This document shows positions 1-7,958 of a stretch of 64,000 nucleotides of DNA, piece by piece. The stretch covers positions 1-64,000 of the forward strand of contig JARGFM010000008.1 of the NCBI GenBank assembly GCA_029210725.1, given 5' to 3'. The notes below the pieces were generated by a model. That model did not search any database and was not told the DNA's origin. It worked only from the letters and a program-made list of their open reading frames with translations. Each line of letters starts with the position of its first letter. Position 1 is the first letter of the stretch. This DNA comes from Bacteroidales bacterium. Its GTDB lineage: Bacteria; Bacteroidota; Bacteroidia; Bacteroidales; GCA-2748055. The translations under genes and the position numbers were made by a program.

Positions 1-26
1 CACTATATTCAAACAAGTTTTCAACA

Positions 27-509
27 TTAATTCATTGTGTGACAATTAATTGCAGGTTTTCTTACAGACACTAAATACCCCTTCTTAACTGCATAGCGGA
101 TGGCAGACTCCCGAACACCTTCTTCCTTGGCGATACTATTAACGCTCTGTCCCGTGTCTAGCTTCTGCTGTATCCGTATACGCCGCGGGCCTACTATCTT
201 ATGTGCCGTACCATGGCGGGCGTCGTCACCAAAGAAACCCTGTTCACCTTGTTCCAGAAACTTCTTGTAATAACGATAGACACTGTCCTCGCTAACTCCA
301 AAGAAGTTTTGGATATCAACCTTCCGGCATGTGCCCTGGTGAATAAAATTGCTGGTAATGAACCTGAAGGCGTTTATATCATCTTTGGCGTGGGAATAGA
401 TCGGAGCACCATTGACAATGTATTGCACAAGACCGTCTTTTTCATAGACCCCAAGATTGTTGTTGACAAGTCGTGCTTCCCTGGGAAATATCGGTAAGTT
501 AAGTTGCAT
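27..509 (-). CDS. HTH N-terminal part of a transposase-like protein, probably truncated
   Basis: A 160-residue protein with two probable helix-turn-helix segments: about residues 55-95 (around FGVSEDSVYRYYKKF) and about 120-145 (VNSIAKEEGVRESAIRYAV). The opening MQLNLPIFPREARLV and the phrase VNGAPIYSHAKDDI resemble N-termini of a larger Bacteroidota transposase-like family as I remember it; that assignment is from memory, not a search. The frame stops at 27 after a short unrelated-looking tail (residues 150-160), so the catalytic part is either missing or lies beyond the left edge in another frame. No partner gene is visible. It may equally be a short stand-alone DNA-binding protein. Confidence 0.5.
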   Translation of the reverse strand: MQLNLPIFPREARLVNNNLGVYEKDGLVQYIVNGAPIYSHAKDDINAFRFITSNFIHQGTCRKVDIQNFFGVSEDSVYRYYKKFLEQGEQGFFGDDARHGTAHKIVGPRRIRIQQKLDTGQSVNSIAKEEGVRESAIRYAVKKGYLVSVRKPAINCHTMN

Positions 510-756
510 AACTCCAAAGATACCGCATTTTCTCTTTGCGAAAAGACCCCCGGAAAAGCCTATATTTACGTTACCAGATCAGGAGTTCTGAACTTAATCC
601 TATGATAGCAGAGCCTTAATAAAAAATTAATATGCAGGACAACACTGCTCAAGGGAACATCCTTCAGAAGGTACATACCCGGAAAAAAACACCTGGAAAC
701 TGTTTCACCGGAAAAATTTTATACTCCTGTGCTTTTCCCTAAATTGAACACCTGAA

Positions 757-1821
757 ATGGGCCCTTCCAAAAATAAGCGCTTATCCAGATCCGTGCTGAC
801 GGATCTGATGATTTTTAAGAATCGCTGGTGGCAGCATCTTTTCTTCTGGGCTGTGGTCCTGCTGATCCTCTTCAATATTTTTAAAAGTTCCGGCTCTTTG
901 GAGAAGATCGATGTGATCTACACCCTCATCTTCCTTTTTCCCATTCTCAGCATCGTTTACCTGAACCTCTACCTGCTGGTACCCGGGGTTCTCAGAAAGG
1001 AGAGATACCTGCTCTACACCCTCATTTTTCTGATTCTCCTGAGTGGAGGAGCCCTGTTCCTGTATCTTCTTTTCGACCGCTGGATCGATCTGATTCTTCC
1101 TGGTTTCTATTTCATCTCCTATTACAATCTGCCTGTGCTGATGATCTATACCGGGAGTTTTCTGGTGCTGACAACGCTGCTTAAACTTTCCCGAAGCTGG
1201 TTTATGCTTCTGCGTTTTGAACGTATGACCACTACCCACCAACTGCAATCGCTTCAATCACAGATCAATCCCCACTTTCTCCTGAACAGTCTGCAAACCA
1301 TTTATGCCCTGTCCCTGGACAAGTCGGACCGTACTCCGGAGGTGATCCTGCAGCTTTCCCACATCCTGCAATACACGCTCTATGAGACCGGTCAGCCAAG
1401 CGTTAAACTCCGGAAGGAGATCGGGATGATAAAAAACTATGTAGAAATGTACCGGCACCGGGTGGATCCCCGGAATACCAGGATCAACATGGAAGTAAAG
1501 GGTGATCCGGGAGAGCTGCTGATCGCCCCCATGTTACTGATTCCATTTATTGAAAACAGTTTTAAGCATGGACTTTCAGGTGGTGAGGATGCTGCCTTTG
1601 TAAACATTCAAATGGAAATATCCAAAGATATACTTCAGTTCAGCGTTCGCAACAGTCGTGGTACATCCGACGGGCTTGAAATTGAACCTGCCAAAGGCAT
1701 CGGGATACGGAATACCAGGCAGCGCCTGGAGCTTCTCTATCCCGGAAAATTTAAACTTGATATTGAAGCCGAAGAAGAGAAGTATTCCGTGTATCTGGAA
1801 ATAGTATTAAAACAGAACTAA
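757..1821 (+). CDS. LytS/YehU-type sensor histidine kinase
   Basis: Membrane sensor kinase that would phosphorylate the LytTR regulator encoded next. Hydrophobic segments lie at about residues 28-45, 55-78, 86-108 and 115-142, leaving most of the N-terminal half in the membrane with no large extracellular domain. The His_kinase box is clear: INPHFLLNSLQTIYAL at about 170-185, with the phospho-acceptor His near 173. The ATPase part has an N-box (IPFIENSFKHGL, about 262-273) and a G-box (GIGIRNTRQRLELLYPG, about 313-329). Length of 354 residues is normal for the family. The stop codon overlaps the downstream start by one base (TAATG), so the pair is translationally coupled. ATG at 757 is the first in frame. 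The input signal cannot be read from the sequence. Confidence 0.93.
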   Translation: MGPSKNKRLSRSVLTDLMIFKNRWWQHLFFWAVVLLILFNIFKSSGSLEKIDVIYTLIFLFPILSIVYLNLYLLVPGVLRKERYLLYTLIFLILLSGGALFLYLLFDRWIDLILPGFYFISYYNLPVLMIYTGSFLVLTTLLKLSRSWFMLLRFERMTTTHQLQSLQSQINPHFLLNSLQTIYALSLDKSDRTPEVILQLSHILQYTLYETGQPSVKLRKEIGMIKNYVEMYRHRVDPRNTRINMEVKGDPGELLIAPMLLIPFIENSFKHGLSGGEDAAFVNIQMEISKDILQFSVRNSRGTSDGLEIEPAKGIGIRNTRQRLELLYPGKFKLDIEAEEEKYSVYLEIVLKQN

Positions 1822-2507
1822 TGGCCAGTTGCTTAATCATCGATGATGAACCCCTTTCCAGGGATGTGCTCAGAAAGTACCTGGCAGAAGTGAAAGATCT
1901 GCAACTCGTGGCAGAATGCTCCAATGCCAGAGAAGCTGCACATCACCTGAACCGCAGACAGATTGATATCCTCTTTCTGGATATCAATATGCCGGGACTG
2001 TCCGGGATTTCCTTCGCCCGCTCCCTGGCCCGCTCCCCCTTGATCATATTTACTACCGCCTATCCCGAATATGCGGTGGAGGGCTTTGAGCTGAATGCCA
2101 CCGATTACCTGGTCAAGCCCTACTCCTTCGAGCGTTTTATGAAAGCCGTGAACCGGGCCCTGGAGCGCCTTCAGGAAACTAATGGTCCGCTTGCTGAAGA
2201 AGGAAAGATCCTGGTCAAAGCAGATAAGAAACTGTATGCGCTTTTATACTCCGAGATCCAGCTGATCGAGGGACAGGGGGACTATATCCGGATACGCACG
2301 GACAGGGAGAATCTGGTGGTCCATGGCACCATCAAAGATTTCCTGCTTAATTTGCCGGAGGAGCGCTTTATGCGCATCCACAAATCCTATGTAATCAACC
2401 TGAATCGAATTGCGTACATTGAAGGGAACCAGGTCCGGATCGGTGAACACACCGTCCCGCTAAGTCCGACTTTACGTGAAGAACTGCTCAAGCGCTTTTC
2501 CCCGTAA
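1821..2507 (+). CDS. LytTR-family response regulator
   Basis: Cytoplasmic DNA-binding response regulator paired with the LytS-type kinase. A REC domain spans about residues 3-115 with the acidic cluster DDE near 8-10, phospho-acceptor Asp in FLDINMPG near 54, the TTAYPEYA switch region and the conserved Lys in DYLVKPYSFERF near 104. A LytTR DNA-binding domain covers about 130-226 (ILVKADKKLYAL, FMRIHKSYVINLNRI). Such pairs in Bacteroidota usually act on nearby or membrane-associated genes, but no target can be assigned here. The last 20 bases overlap the convergent acetyltransferase-like gene on the other strand. Confidence 0.94.
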   Translation: MASCLIIDDEPLSRDVLRKYLAEVKDLQLVAECSNAREAAHHLNRRQIDILFLDINMPGLSGISFARSLARSPLIIFTTAYPEYAVEGFELNATDYLVKPYSFERFMKAVNRALERLQETNGPLAEEGKILVKADKKLYALLYSEIQLIEGQGDYIRIRTDRENLVVHGTIKDFLLNLPEERFMRIHKSYVINLNRIAYIEGNQVRIGEHTVPLSPTLREELLKRFSP

Positions 2508-2892
2508 ACAAATCCTGAAGAGCAGTGGTGAACTGTCCCACGTGCAGCCCGTCTGCCAGGTCAAGAAATTCTTCCAGATTCTCCATATAGGGGATCAGGG
2601 AAAATCCAAAGGTGCCGTCCGGGCGGTCGATGGTGGCAGATCCATCGATCTTTTCGTAGTAGAACAACTCCTCCCCTTCTATGCGGTATTTCATAGCTTC
2701 TGTCCGGTTCACCGCTTTCAGCACCAGGTAAAGGTAATACGAAAAGAAGGACATGCCTTTGGACTTTGCATAGGCATAGGCTGCTGTACATTCCAGGTCG
2801 GTAGAGATCCCATAATAGGGTTCCTCAAAATCCTTGAAGAATCTGAATAATTCCTTCCGCTCCCATTGATCAATGTCAATCTTGCGTTTCAT
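2488..2892 (-). pseudogene. Chloramphenicol acetyltransferase-like protein with internal deletion
   Basis: The 134-residue product begins like class A chloramphenicol acetyltransferases (MKRKIDIDQWERKELFRFF, then a YYGIST segment and FFSYYLYLVLKAVN) and ends like their C-terminus (ADGLHVGQFTTALQDLF). Family members are about 205-220 residues, so roughly 70-80 residues are missing from the middle: the sequence jumps from MENLEEFLD directly to LADGLHVGQF. In intact enzymes the DG is preceded by the catalytic histidine of the HHxxxDG motif; here that histidine and the second half of the acetyl-CoA channel are gone. The frame is kept across the junction. It is therefore most likely catalytically dead, either a real deletion allele or an assembly collapse. 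The start fits the family. It converges on and slightly overlaps the LytTR regulator. Confidence 0.75.
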
Positions 2893-2961
2893 ACTAATCC
2901 TGTAAATGAAGCGAATTTAGGAAATTATCAGGTGAAAGAGCAGGTTCATGCTTCTTTCAGT

Positions 2962-4251
2962 TCATGCACGCATCAGACTTGTGTAGATCTGGTACATGTG
3001 CCGGGCAGAATCCTCCCATTTCAAAGCATCTGCTTCTCTTTTCCCACCATTAATCAGCATTTTTGAAAGAGCGGGATATTTTATAAGGCCATAAATAGCA
3101 TCTGCCAGGGCCTCCACATCCCAGAAGTCCACTTTTATGGCATGGGTCAGTATTTCGGATACGCCCGACTGGCGGGAGATCACCACTGGTACGGACGATT
3201 GCATGGCCTCCAGAGAGGATATTCCAAAAGGTTCTGAGACCGAGGGCATCACATAAACATCACTGATTTGAAGCAGCTTAAAAACCTCATGGCCCTCCAG
3301 GAAGCCTGTAAAATGAAATTTGTTGGCAATACCCAGTTCAGCGGTCCGGCTTACCATTTTTTGCATCAAATCGCCACTTCCGGCCATCACAAAACGAAGC
3401 TTGTCTGTTTTATCAAGAAGCATACAGGCAGCATCCACAAAATATTCCGGTCCTTTTTGCAATGTAATCCTTCCCAGAAAAGTGACAATTTTTTCATCTG
3501 TCGATTTACAATAACGCGGGGCTCCCCATTCTTGCACAGGTTCAACCGCGTTGTAAACTGTTTCAACTTTTCCCGGGGAAATGTCATATTTTTCAAGAAC
3601 TATTTTACGGGTTAGTTGACTTACCGTTATTACCTTATCGGCCGCATCCATACCTTTGCGTTCGATTTCAAATACCCGGGGATTTACCTTCCCGCCGCTT
3701 CTGTCGAAATCTGTGGCATGCACATGAACAACCAGTGGTTTGCCCGATGCTTTTTTTGCAGCAATTCCGGCCGGATATGTAAGCCAGTCGTGAGCATGTA
3801 TAATGTCGAAATGATGCGCCCTGGAGATAGTATCTGCGATCAGGGCATAGTTGGATATTTCAGAAAAAAGGTCAAGGCCATACTTCCCTGAAAACTGGAG
3901 CCGCCCATGCGAAGCGGACTTTTTGTGACTCTTCAGGCTTCCGGAAGAATCTGCGGCCTGTTTCCGAAATTCATCCGGGTTTATATATGGGATTAAGGCC
4001 GAGTCTGCTTCAATGTATTCACACGATTCATGAAGTTTCTTCAACAAATCCGGGCGATCGTTTACCGGCACATCTTCGGCTGAAATTAATTCAAGATTGC
4101 TTGAATATTCATTGCCAAAAGCCTTGGGCACCACAAATACCAGTTCCACATCACCGATCTTTGAAAGCCCTCTGGTAATCCCGTAACAAGCTGTACCCAG
4201 ACCTCCGGATATATGAGGAGGAAATTCCCATCCGAACATTAACACTTTCAT
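2962..4251 (-). CDS. Glycosyltransferase family 4 (glycogen/starch synthase-like)
   Basis: A 429-residue GT-B fold transferase expected to move a sugar from a nucleotide donor to a glycan acceptor in the cytoplasm. The N-terminus MKVLMFGWEFPPHISGGLG is the donor-side glycine-rich opening of the starch synthase/GT4 group; AHDWLTYPAG (about 155-165) and the E-x7-E region MPSVSEPFGISSLEAM (about 335-350) are the family's C-terminal nucleotide-binding signature. The frame is open further upstream to a GTG at 4296, but the ATG at 4251 starts exactly at the conserved MKVLMFGWEFPP and has AGGAAAGG just upstream, so I chose it. A short ORF ends 23 bases upstream. Acceptor unknown; glycogen-like polymer or a surface glycan are both possible. 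Confidence 0.88.
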   Translation of the reverse strand: MKVLMFGWEFPPHISGGLGTACYGITRGLSKIGDVELVFVVPKAFGNEYSSNLELISAEDVPVNDRPDLLKKLHESCEYIEADSALIPYINPDEFRKQAADSSGSLKSHKKSASHGRLQFSGKYGLDLFSEISNYALIADTISRAHHFDIIHAHDWLTYPAGIAAKKASGKPLVVHVHATDFDRSGGKVNPRVFEIERKGMDAADKVITVSQLTRKIVLEKYDISPGKVETVYNAVEPVQEWGAPRYCKSTDEKIVTFLGRITLQKGPEYFVDAACMLLDKTDKLRFVMAGSGDLMQKMVSRTAELGIANKFHFTGFLEGHEVFKLLQISDVYVMPSVSEPFGISSLEAMQSSVPVVISRQSGVSEILTHAIKVDFWDVEALADAIYGLIKYPALSKMLINGGKREADALKWEDSARHMYQIYTSLMRA

Positions 4252-4274
4252 TACCTTTCCTTCAATGGTCCCGG

Positions 4275-4529
4275 TCAGGCATTGTACATTTGCCACTCCA
4301 CTGAATACGGCACCTGTTTCTGAACCCTGCGGTCTTCATCAACGCTGTTTTCCGTCATGGAAGGATTTGAGTAATACTCGTTCAATAAAGAGTGTTTCTT
4401 CCCGGAGAATGATTTCGCCCGTTCTGTATGTGAATTGTGTTCCATCGCCGCTCCACTTTTCTTCGCATAATTGTGCCACAAAGTTCGATCATTCTGCCTG
4501 AAGAAGCAGCCATTCAGGCATTCATTCAT
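4275..4529 (-). CDS. Small hypothetical protein upstream of the GT4 gene
   Basis: An 84-residue ATG-started ORF on the same strand as the glycosyltransferase, ending 23 bases before its start. It is polar, without a signal peptide, membrane segment or motif I recognise (tail VEWQMYNA). No strong ribosome-binding site precedes it. Position suggests a leader gene or first cistron, but it could be a chance ORF. Function unknown. Confidence 0.3.
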   Translation of the reverse strand: MNECLNGCFFRQNDRTLWHNYAKKSGAAMEHNSHTERAKSFSGKKHSLLNEYYSNPSMTENSVDEDRRVQKQVPYSVEWQMYNA

Positions 4530-4663
4530 TGTTCATTTTGTTCATTCAGTTGTCCTTACCCGGTGGATTTAGCTTCCTGATTTTAAGAAGAAACCGGGAT
4601 TTTTCGTAACTTATAATTGTTTATTCCAGACAGCAGTAATGGGGCCTTAGGATTCGCTTACAT

Positions 4664-7126
4664 ATGACGACTCAAATGGACATTATCCGGTCTATCATCA
4701 GACTTGAGCTGCAACGAGCTTATGGTCAGGTGATTTTATATGCGAAAGATTGTCAGGTCCTCTCCATTTCGATTCAGCAAAAGACTAAACGTAATATCAG
4801 CGTATCGACCCTGAAACGGCTATTCGGGATCGTTGAGTGTCCATATAAACCTTCCAGGTATACCCTTGACACCATAGCAGTATATCTGAATTTTCAAAGC
4901 TGGAGCAAGCTCGCTGAAATCCACAATGCCGAAGGCCTGTCTTCCTCAGATCAGGAATACTGGGCCAGATTAAAAAAGCGTATTGAAACAGTTACAGAAC
5001 AGAGTCTTACCTCCATGAAAGCGAAGCTTGGAGAACAGCTTTCAGATTTCCAGATCAGGGAATTTGCCATAGAGAGATTTGAAGCATTCCTGAACTCTCC
5101 GAAAACGGCCACAGCTTTTATTGCTCCCGGGGGATTTGGCAAGACAACGATTGTTGCACAACTGACCGGTCTGTTTTTTATTGGCGAAAAAGCCAGATAT
5201 CCCGATGACATAGTCTGTCTGATCGACGGCAGCATTCTGTTCAACCTGATCAACCTGAATCAGGAGATCGTAAGGATGATTAATGTCTTCGAGATGGAGG
5301 AGAAAAATAGTTTTAGCAACTATTTCCTTAAAAATCCCGATCAGGTGAAAGGTAGGTTTGTTCTGATTATTGAAAGCCTGTGTCAAATATATCACCAGGA
5401 AGAGAAGCTGAACAGTTTTGTGGAGAATCTGATGGATATCGTTGCAGCCTACGAGCATTTCTCCTGGTTCAAGTTGCTTATTACATGCAGGCCCGATAAC
5501 TGGAAGATCTTCTCGGATTTGATACATAAGGACCCCCGCCTGAAAAATAAATGGTTTGACGTTAATTTTACGGGACCGGCAAACGAAAGTATCAATATCC
5601 CCGTGCTTAACAATGATGAGATCAGGTACTATCTGAAAAAGAGGCATTCTTCCAGAAACGTTGAAAAACTGAAATTTTATCATCCTGATATTGCTGACGT
5701 TTTCAACACACCTTACATGCTGCATCTGTTCAGTTCGAATCAGAATCCCAGGGATATACGCTCCGATCTGGAACTTCTGAACTACTTTGTCTCCAACAAA
5801 ATACTGGTGGAACCCTACTTGCAGGAAAAATCAGCCATTATTCAGACTTTTTTTGTTCGTTCCGGCTATGCTAAACAATCCGCTTCAGTAGATAAAAGGG
5901 ATCTTCCGGCATCTGCTGAATACAACAAGGCCTTTAAGGAACTGATATCTGACAATGTGTTCTATGAATTCACCACTCCGGGAAAATATCTCTCGGTGAA
6001 AACCCATGTAAAGTTTTCAAATGATATATTACTGGCTTTCTTCCTGGCTAATAAATGGATCGAGGAGAAGGGTTTTGACCTGGATCTGTTTCGCAGGGTC
6101 TTAAGTTTTTACAGGAACCATCCCAACTTACAGATCAACATAGTCAAATTCCTGATCAAGATCGCCTTTAAAGAAGAAAGAACAAAGGTGCTGATGGACA
6201 TATTCTCAGTTCTGGAAAATGGAAAAGGCTCTGCATTTTTTCCTGATACAGGCCTTGTCAACAGGGAGATCATTAATACCATAGGAGTTGAGTTAAGAAA
6301 GAATAAAAAGGTCCGGAAAATTCTGATCCCCCATTTTGCGAAAACAAAAGCGGGCCAGCAATACTATTTCGAAGGTTTCTCCGACATGGATAGCCTCGTC
6401 CTTTTTTCCGGCGACAACATAGACCATTACCTGGAAAACAAACAAAGCGACGATGCGAAGATCTACGGACATTTTCTGAAGTTCATGCAGTATTTTCTTT
6501 CTTCAAACCGGCCCCTTTGCAGGAAAGAATATGAAATCTTCCGGACCCTTTCACTGGACGAGCATGCCGAGCCGACCCTGGCCGGGTATTACTATGGCGC
6601 ACAGCTTATCTATCAATCCTGTTTCGAAGACGGCACTGATCCTGCACTGATGGAGAAGGTCTTCAAAAAGTCAATATCACTGTTCAAAAAAGAATTACAG
6701 CCCGCATCAGGGATTCCGGTTTTCGAATATATCATCAGTTACTCTTTGAATTATGGAGATGATTTCAAGAATATTATAAGGCTTTCCCGGCAGGTTAAAA
6801 AGATGTATGAGCTTGCTTCAGGTAAGCTGACCTGGCGACACCAGATGTTCCACCTAATCTATGCCCGTGCCCTCTTGCATGCCGGAGACTTTCAGACAGC
6901 AGTCTCTCTCTACAAAAAAACCAAAATGGGAGCCATCCCCGTTAACAATAAATATTACGTCAGGCTGAGGTATTATTTAATCCGGGTTGAATTCCTGCTA
7001 CTTGAGAAGAAGAGTTCAGAAGTGCTTTCCGTCATTGAGGAAATAAAGACCATATCGAAAATGATTAAGCAGCGGTTTTTCTACGACAGAGCTTTGTTCT
7101 TTGAGAAGAAAGCCGAAACCCTCTGA
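4664..7126 (+). CDS. Large P-loop ATPase with N-terminal Bacteroidota-type helical domain (STAND/NACHT-like)
   Basis: An 820-residue soluble protein. Residues about 1-90 form a helical domain with the pattern ISVSTLKRLFGI ... YTLDTIAVYLNF, which I recall from other Bacteroidota regulators of unknown function. A P-loop NTPase follows: Walker A APGGFGKTT at about 155-163, a Walker B-like strand RFVLIIESL at about 231-239, and a sensor-like LLITCRPDNW at about 271-280, the arrangement of STAND/NACHT proteins. Residues about 400-820 are all helical-looking, possibly TPR-type repeats (for example HQMFHLIYARALLHAGDF). No transmembrane segment. The gene stands alone, between a minus-strand glycosyltransferase and a convergent Crp gene, so context gives no role. 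Candidates: signalling ATPase, regulator, or a defence-type sensor without an obvious effector domain. Confidence 0.75.
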   Translation: MTTQMDIIRSIIRLELQRAYGQVILYAKDCQVLSISIQQKTKRNISVSTLKRLFGIVECPYKPSRYTLDTIAVYLNFQSWSKLAEIHNAEGLSSSDQEYWARLKKRIETVTEQSLTSMKAKLGEQLSDFQIREFAIERFEAFLNSPKTATAFIAPGGFGKTTIVAQLTGLFFIGEKARYPDDIVCLIDGSILFNLINLNQEIVRMINVFEMEEKNSFSNYFLKNPDQVKGRFVLIIESLCQIYHQEEKLNSFVENLMDIVAAYEHFSWFKLLITCRPDNWKIFSDLIHKDPRLKNKWFDVNFTGPANESINIPVLNNDEIRYYLKKRHSSRNVEKLKFYHPDIADVFNTPYMLHLFSSNQNPRDIRSDLELLNYFVSNKILVEPYLQEKSAIIQTFFVRSGYAKQSASVDKRDLPASAEYNKAFKELISDNVFYEFTTPGKYLSVKTHVKFSNDILLAFFLANKWIEEKGFDLDLFRRVLSFYRNHPNLQINIVKFLIKIAFKEERTKVLMDIFSVLENGKGSAFFPDTGLVNREIINTIGVELRKNKKVRKILIPHFAKTKAGQQYYFEGFSDMDSLVLFSGDNIDHYLENKQSDDAKIYGHFLKFMQYFLSSNRPLCRKEYEIFRTLSLDEHAEPTLAGYYYGAQLIYQSCFEDGTDPALMEKVFKKSISLFKKELQPASGIPVFEYIISYSLNYGDDFKNIIRLSRQVKKMYELASGKLTWRHQMFHLIYARALLHAGDFQTAVSLYKKTKMGAIPVNNKYYVRLRYYLIRVEFLLLEKKSSEVLSVIEEIKTISKMIKQRFFYDRALFFEKKAETL

Positions 7127-7171
7127 TCCTCCAGGCCTCGTTGGATTCACCAGGTGAATTTCGCCGGGATG

Positions 7172-7861
7172 TCACTTCAAATAAGAGGCGAGCCGGGCAG
7201 GATCCAGGATCACCACTTTTTTCCCTACGGTACGGATGATCCCTTTCTGGTTCAGTTCACCCAGAGCTCTTCCAATGGAAGGACGGGCCACCCCGAACAG
7301 CCCGGAAAGTTGTGACTGTGAGTTAGGAAGCATGAACGTGCCGGAGCCGCTCTGTCTGGATAGATCCAGCAGATACTGAGCCAGCTTTCCCTTAATGGTG
7401 GTAAAAGAAAGAAACTTGATCTTGCTGGAGAGGAACTGCCCCCTGCTGGAGATGATATCCATAAAATTGACCAGCATCTTCCCGCTCCTTTGTAACATAA
7501 TCAGAAACAGCTCACGTGGAATGGAAAGAATCAGCGTATCCTCGGCAGAGCTTATATGAACCGGGTAGCGGTTACGGCTGCCAAACAGGAATGCTGGCGC
7601 CAGCGGACGGGGTGGCAGAATGTCCTCTATCCTGATCACCTTTCCGGTAAAATCGACCATCTCTCCTTTCACACTTCCCCGCAGAATGATCTTCAGGGAA
7701 CGCACTTCATCGCCCGCCTGGGCAATCAGGGTACCGCGCGAATAGTGCCTAATTCTTCCCGGATGCCCGGACAGCACTTCGGATATCTCCCCCTTATTCA
7801 TTCCACGGAACAACTTACACTCCACAAGGAGCTCAATTATTTGCTCTTCAGACATGGACAT
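7172..7861 (-). CDS. Crp/Fnr-family transcriptional regulator
   Basis: A 229-residue regulator. The cyclic-nucleotide-binding-type beta roll occupies about residues 5-125 (GRIRHYSRGTLIAQAGDEV, LILRGSVKGE-like strands), followed by the long dimerisation helix and a winged HTH at about 170-225 (SQLSGLFGVARPSIGRALGEL). No Fnr-type cysteine cluster is visible at the N-terminus, so direct oxygen sensing by an Fe-S cluster is unlikely. The open frame extends to 8032, but the upstream part overlaps the divergent cotH gene; ATG at 7861 (or 7855) follows AAAGGAAG and gives the normal family length. It is divergent from the CotH gene across about 100 bases, which is a natural place for autoregulation or control of that gene; this is inference. 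Confidence 0.88.
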   Translation of the reverse strand: MSMSEEQIIELLVECKLFRGMNKGEISEVLSGHPGRIRHYSRGTLIAQAGDEVRSLKIILRGSVKGEMVDFTGKVIRIEDILPPRPLAPAFLFGSRNRYPVHISSAEDTLILSIPRELFLIMLQRSGKMLVNFMDIISSRGQFLSSKIKFLSFTTIKGKLAQYLLDLSRQSGSGTFMLPNSQSQLSGLFGVARPSIGRALGELNQKGIIRTVGKKVVILDPARLASYLK

Positions 7862-7926
7862 ACATGAATATAACTCTTCCTTTCCAAAAAAGTTTGCTCT
7901 CAACGCAAATACAACTAAATGACTTT

Positions 7927-7934
7927 TATCTTTG
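7927..7934 (+). promoter_or_regulatory. Candidate Bacteroidota -7 element upstream of cotH-type gene
   Basis: TATCTTTG matches the Bacteroidota consensus TAnnTTTG exactly and lies 24 bases before the chosen ATG at 7959. A convincing -33 TTG was not found at the usual distance, so this is only a candidate. Confidence 0.35.
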
Positions 7935-7958
7935 TCCACATTGAACAGTAAGATAAAA

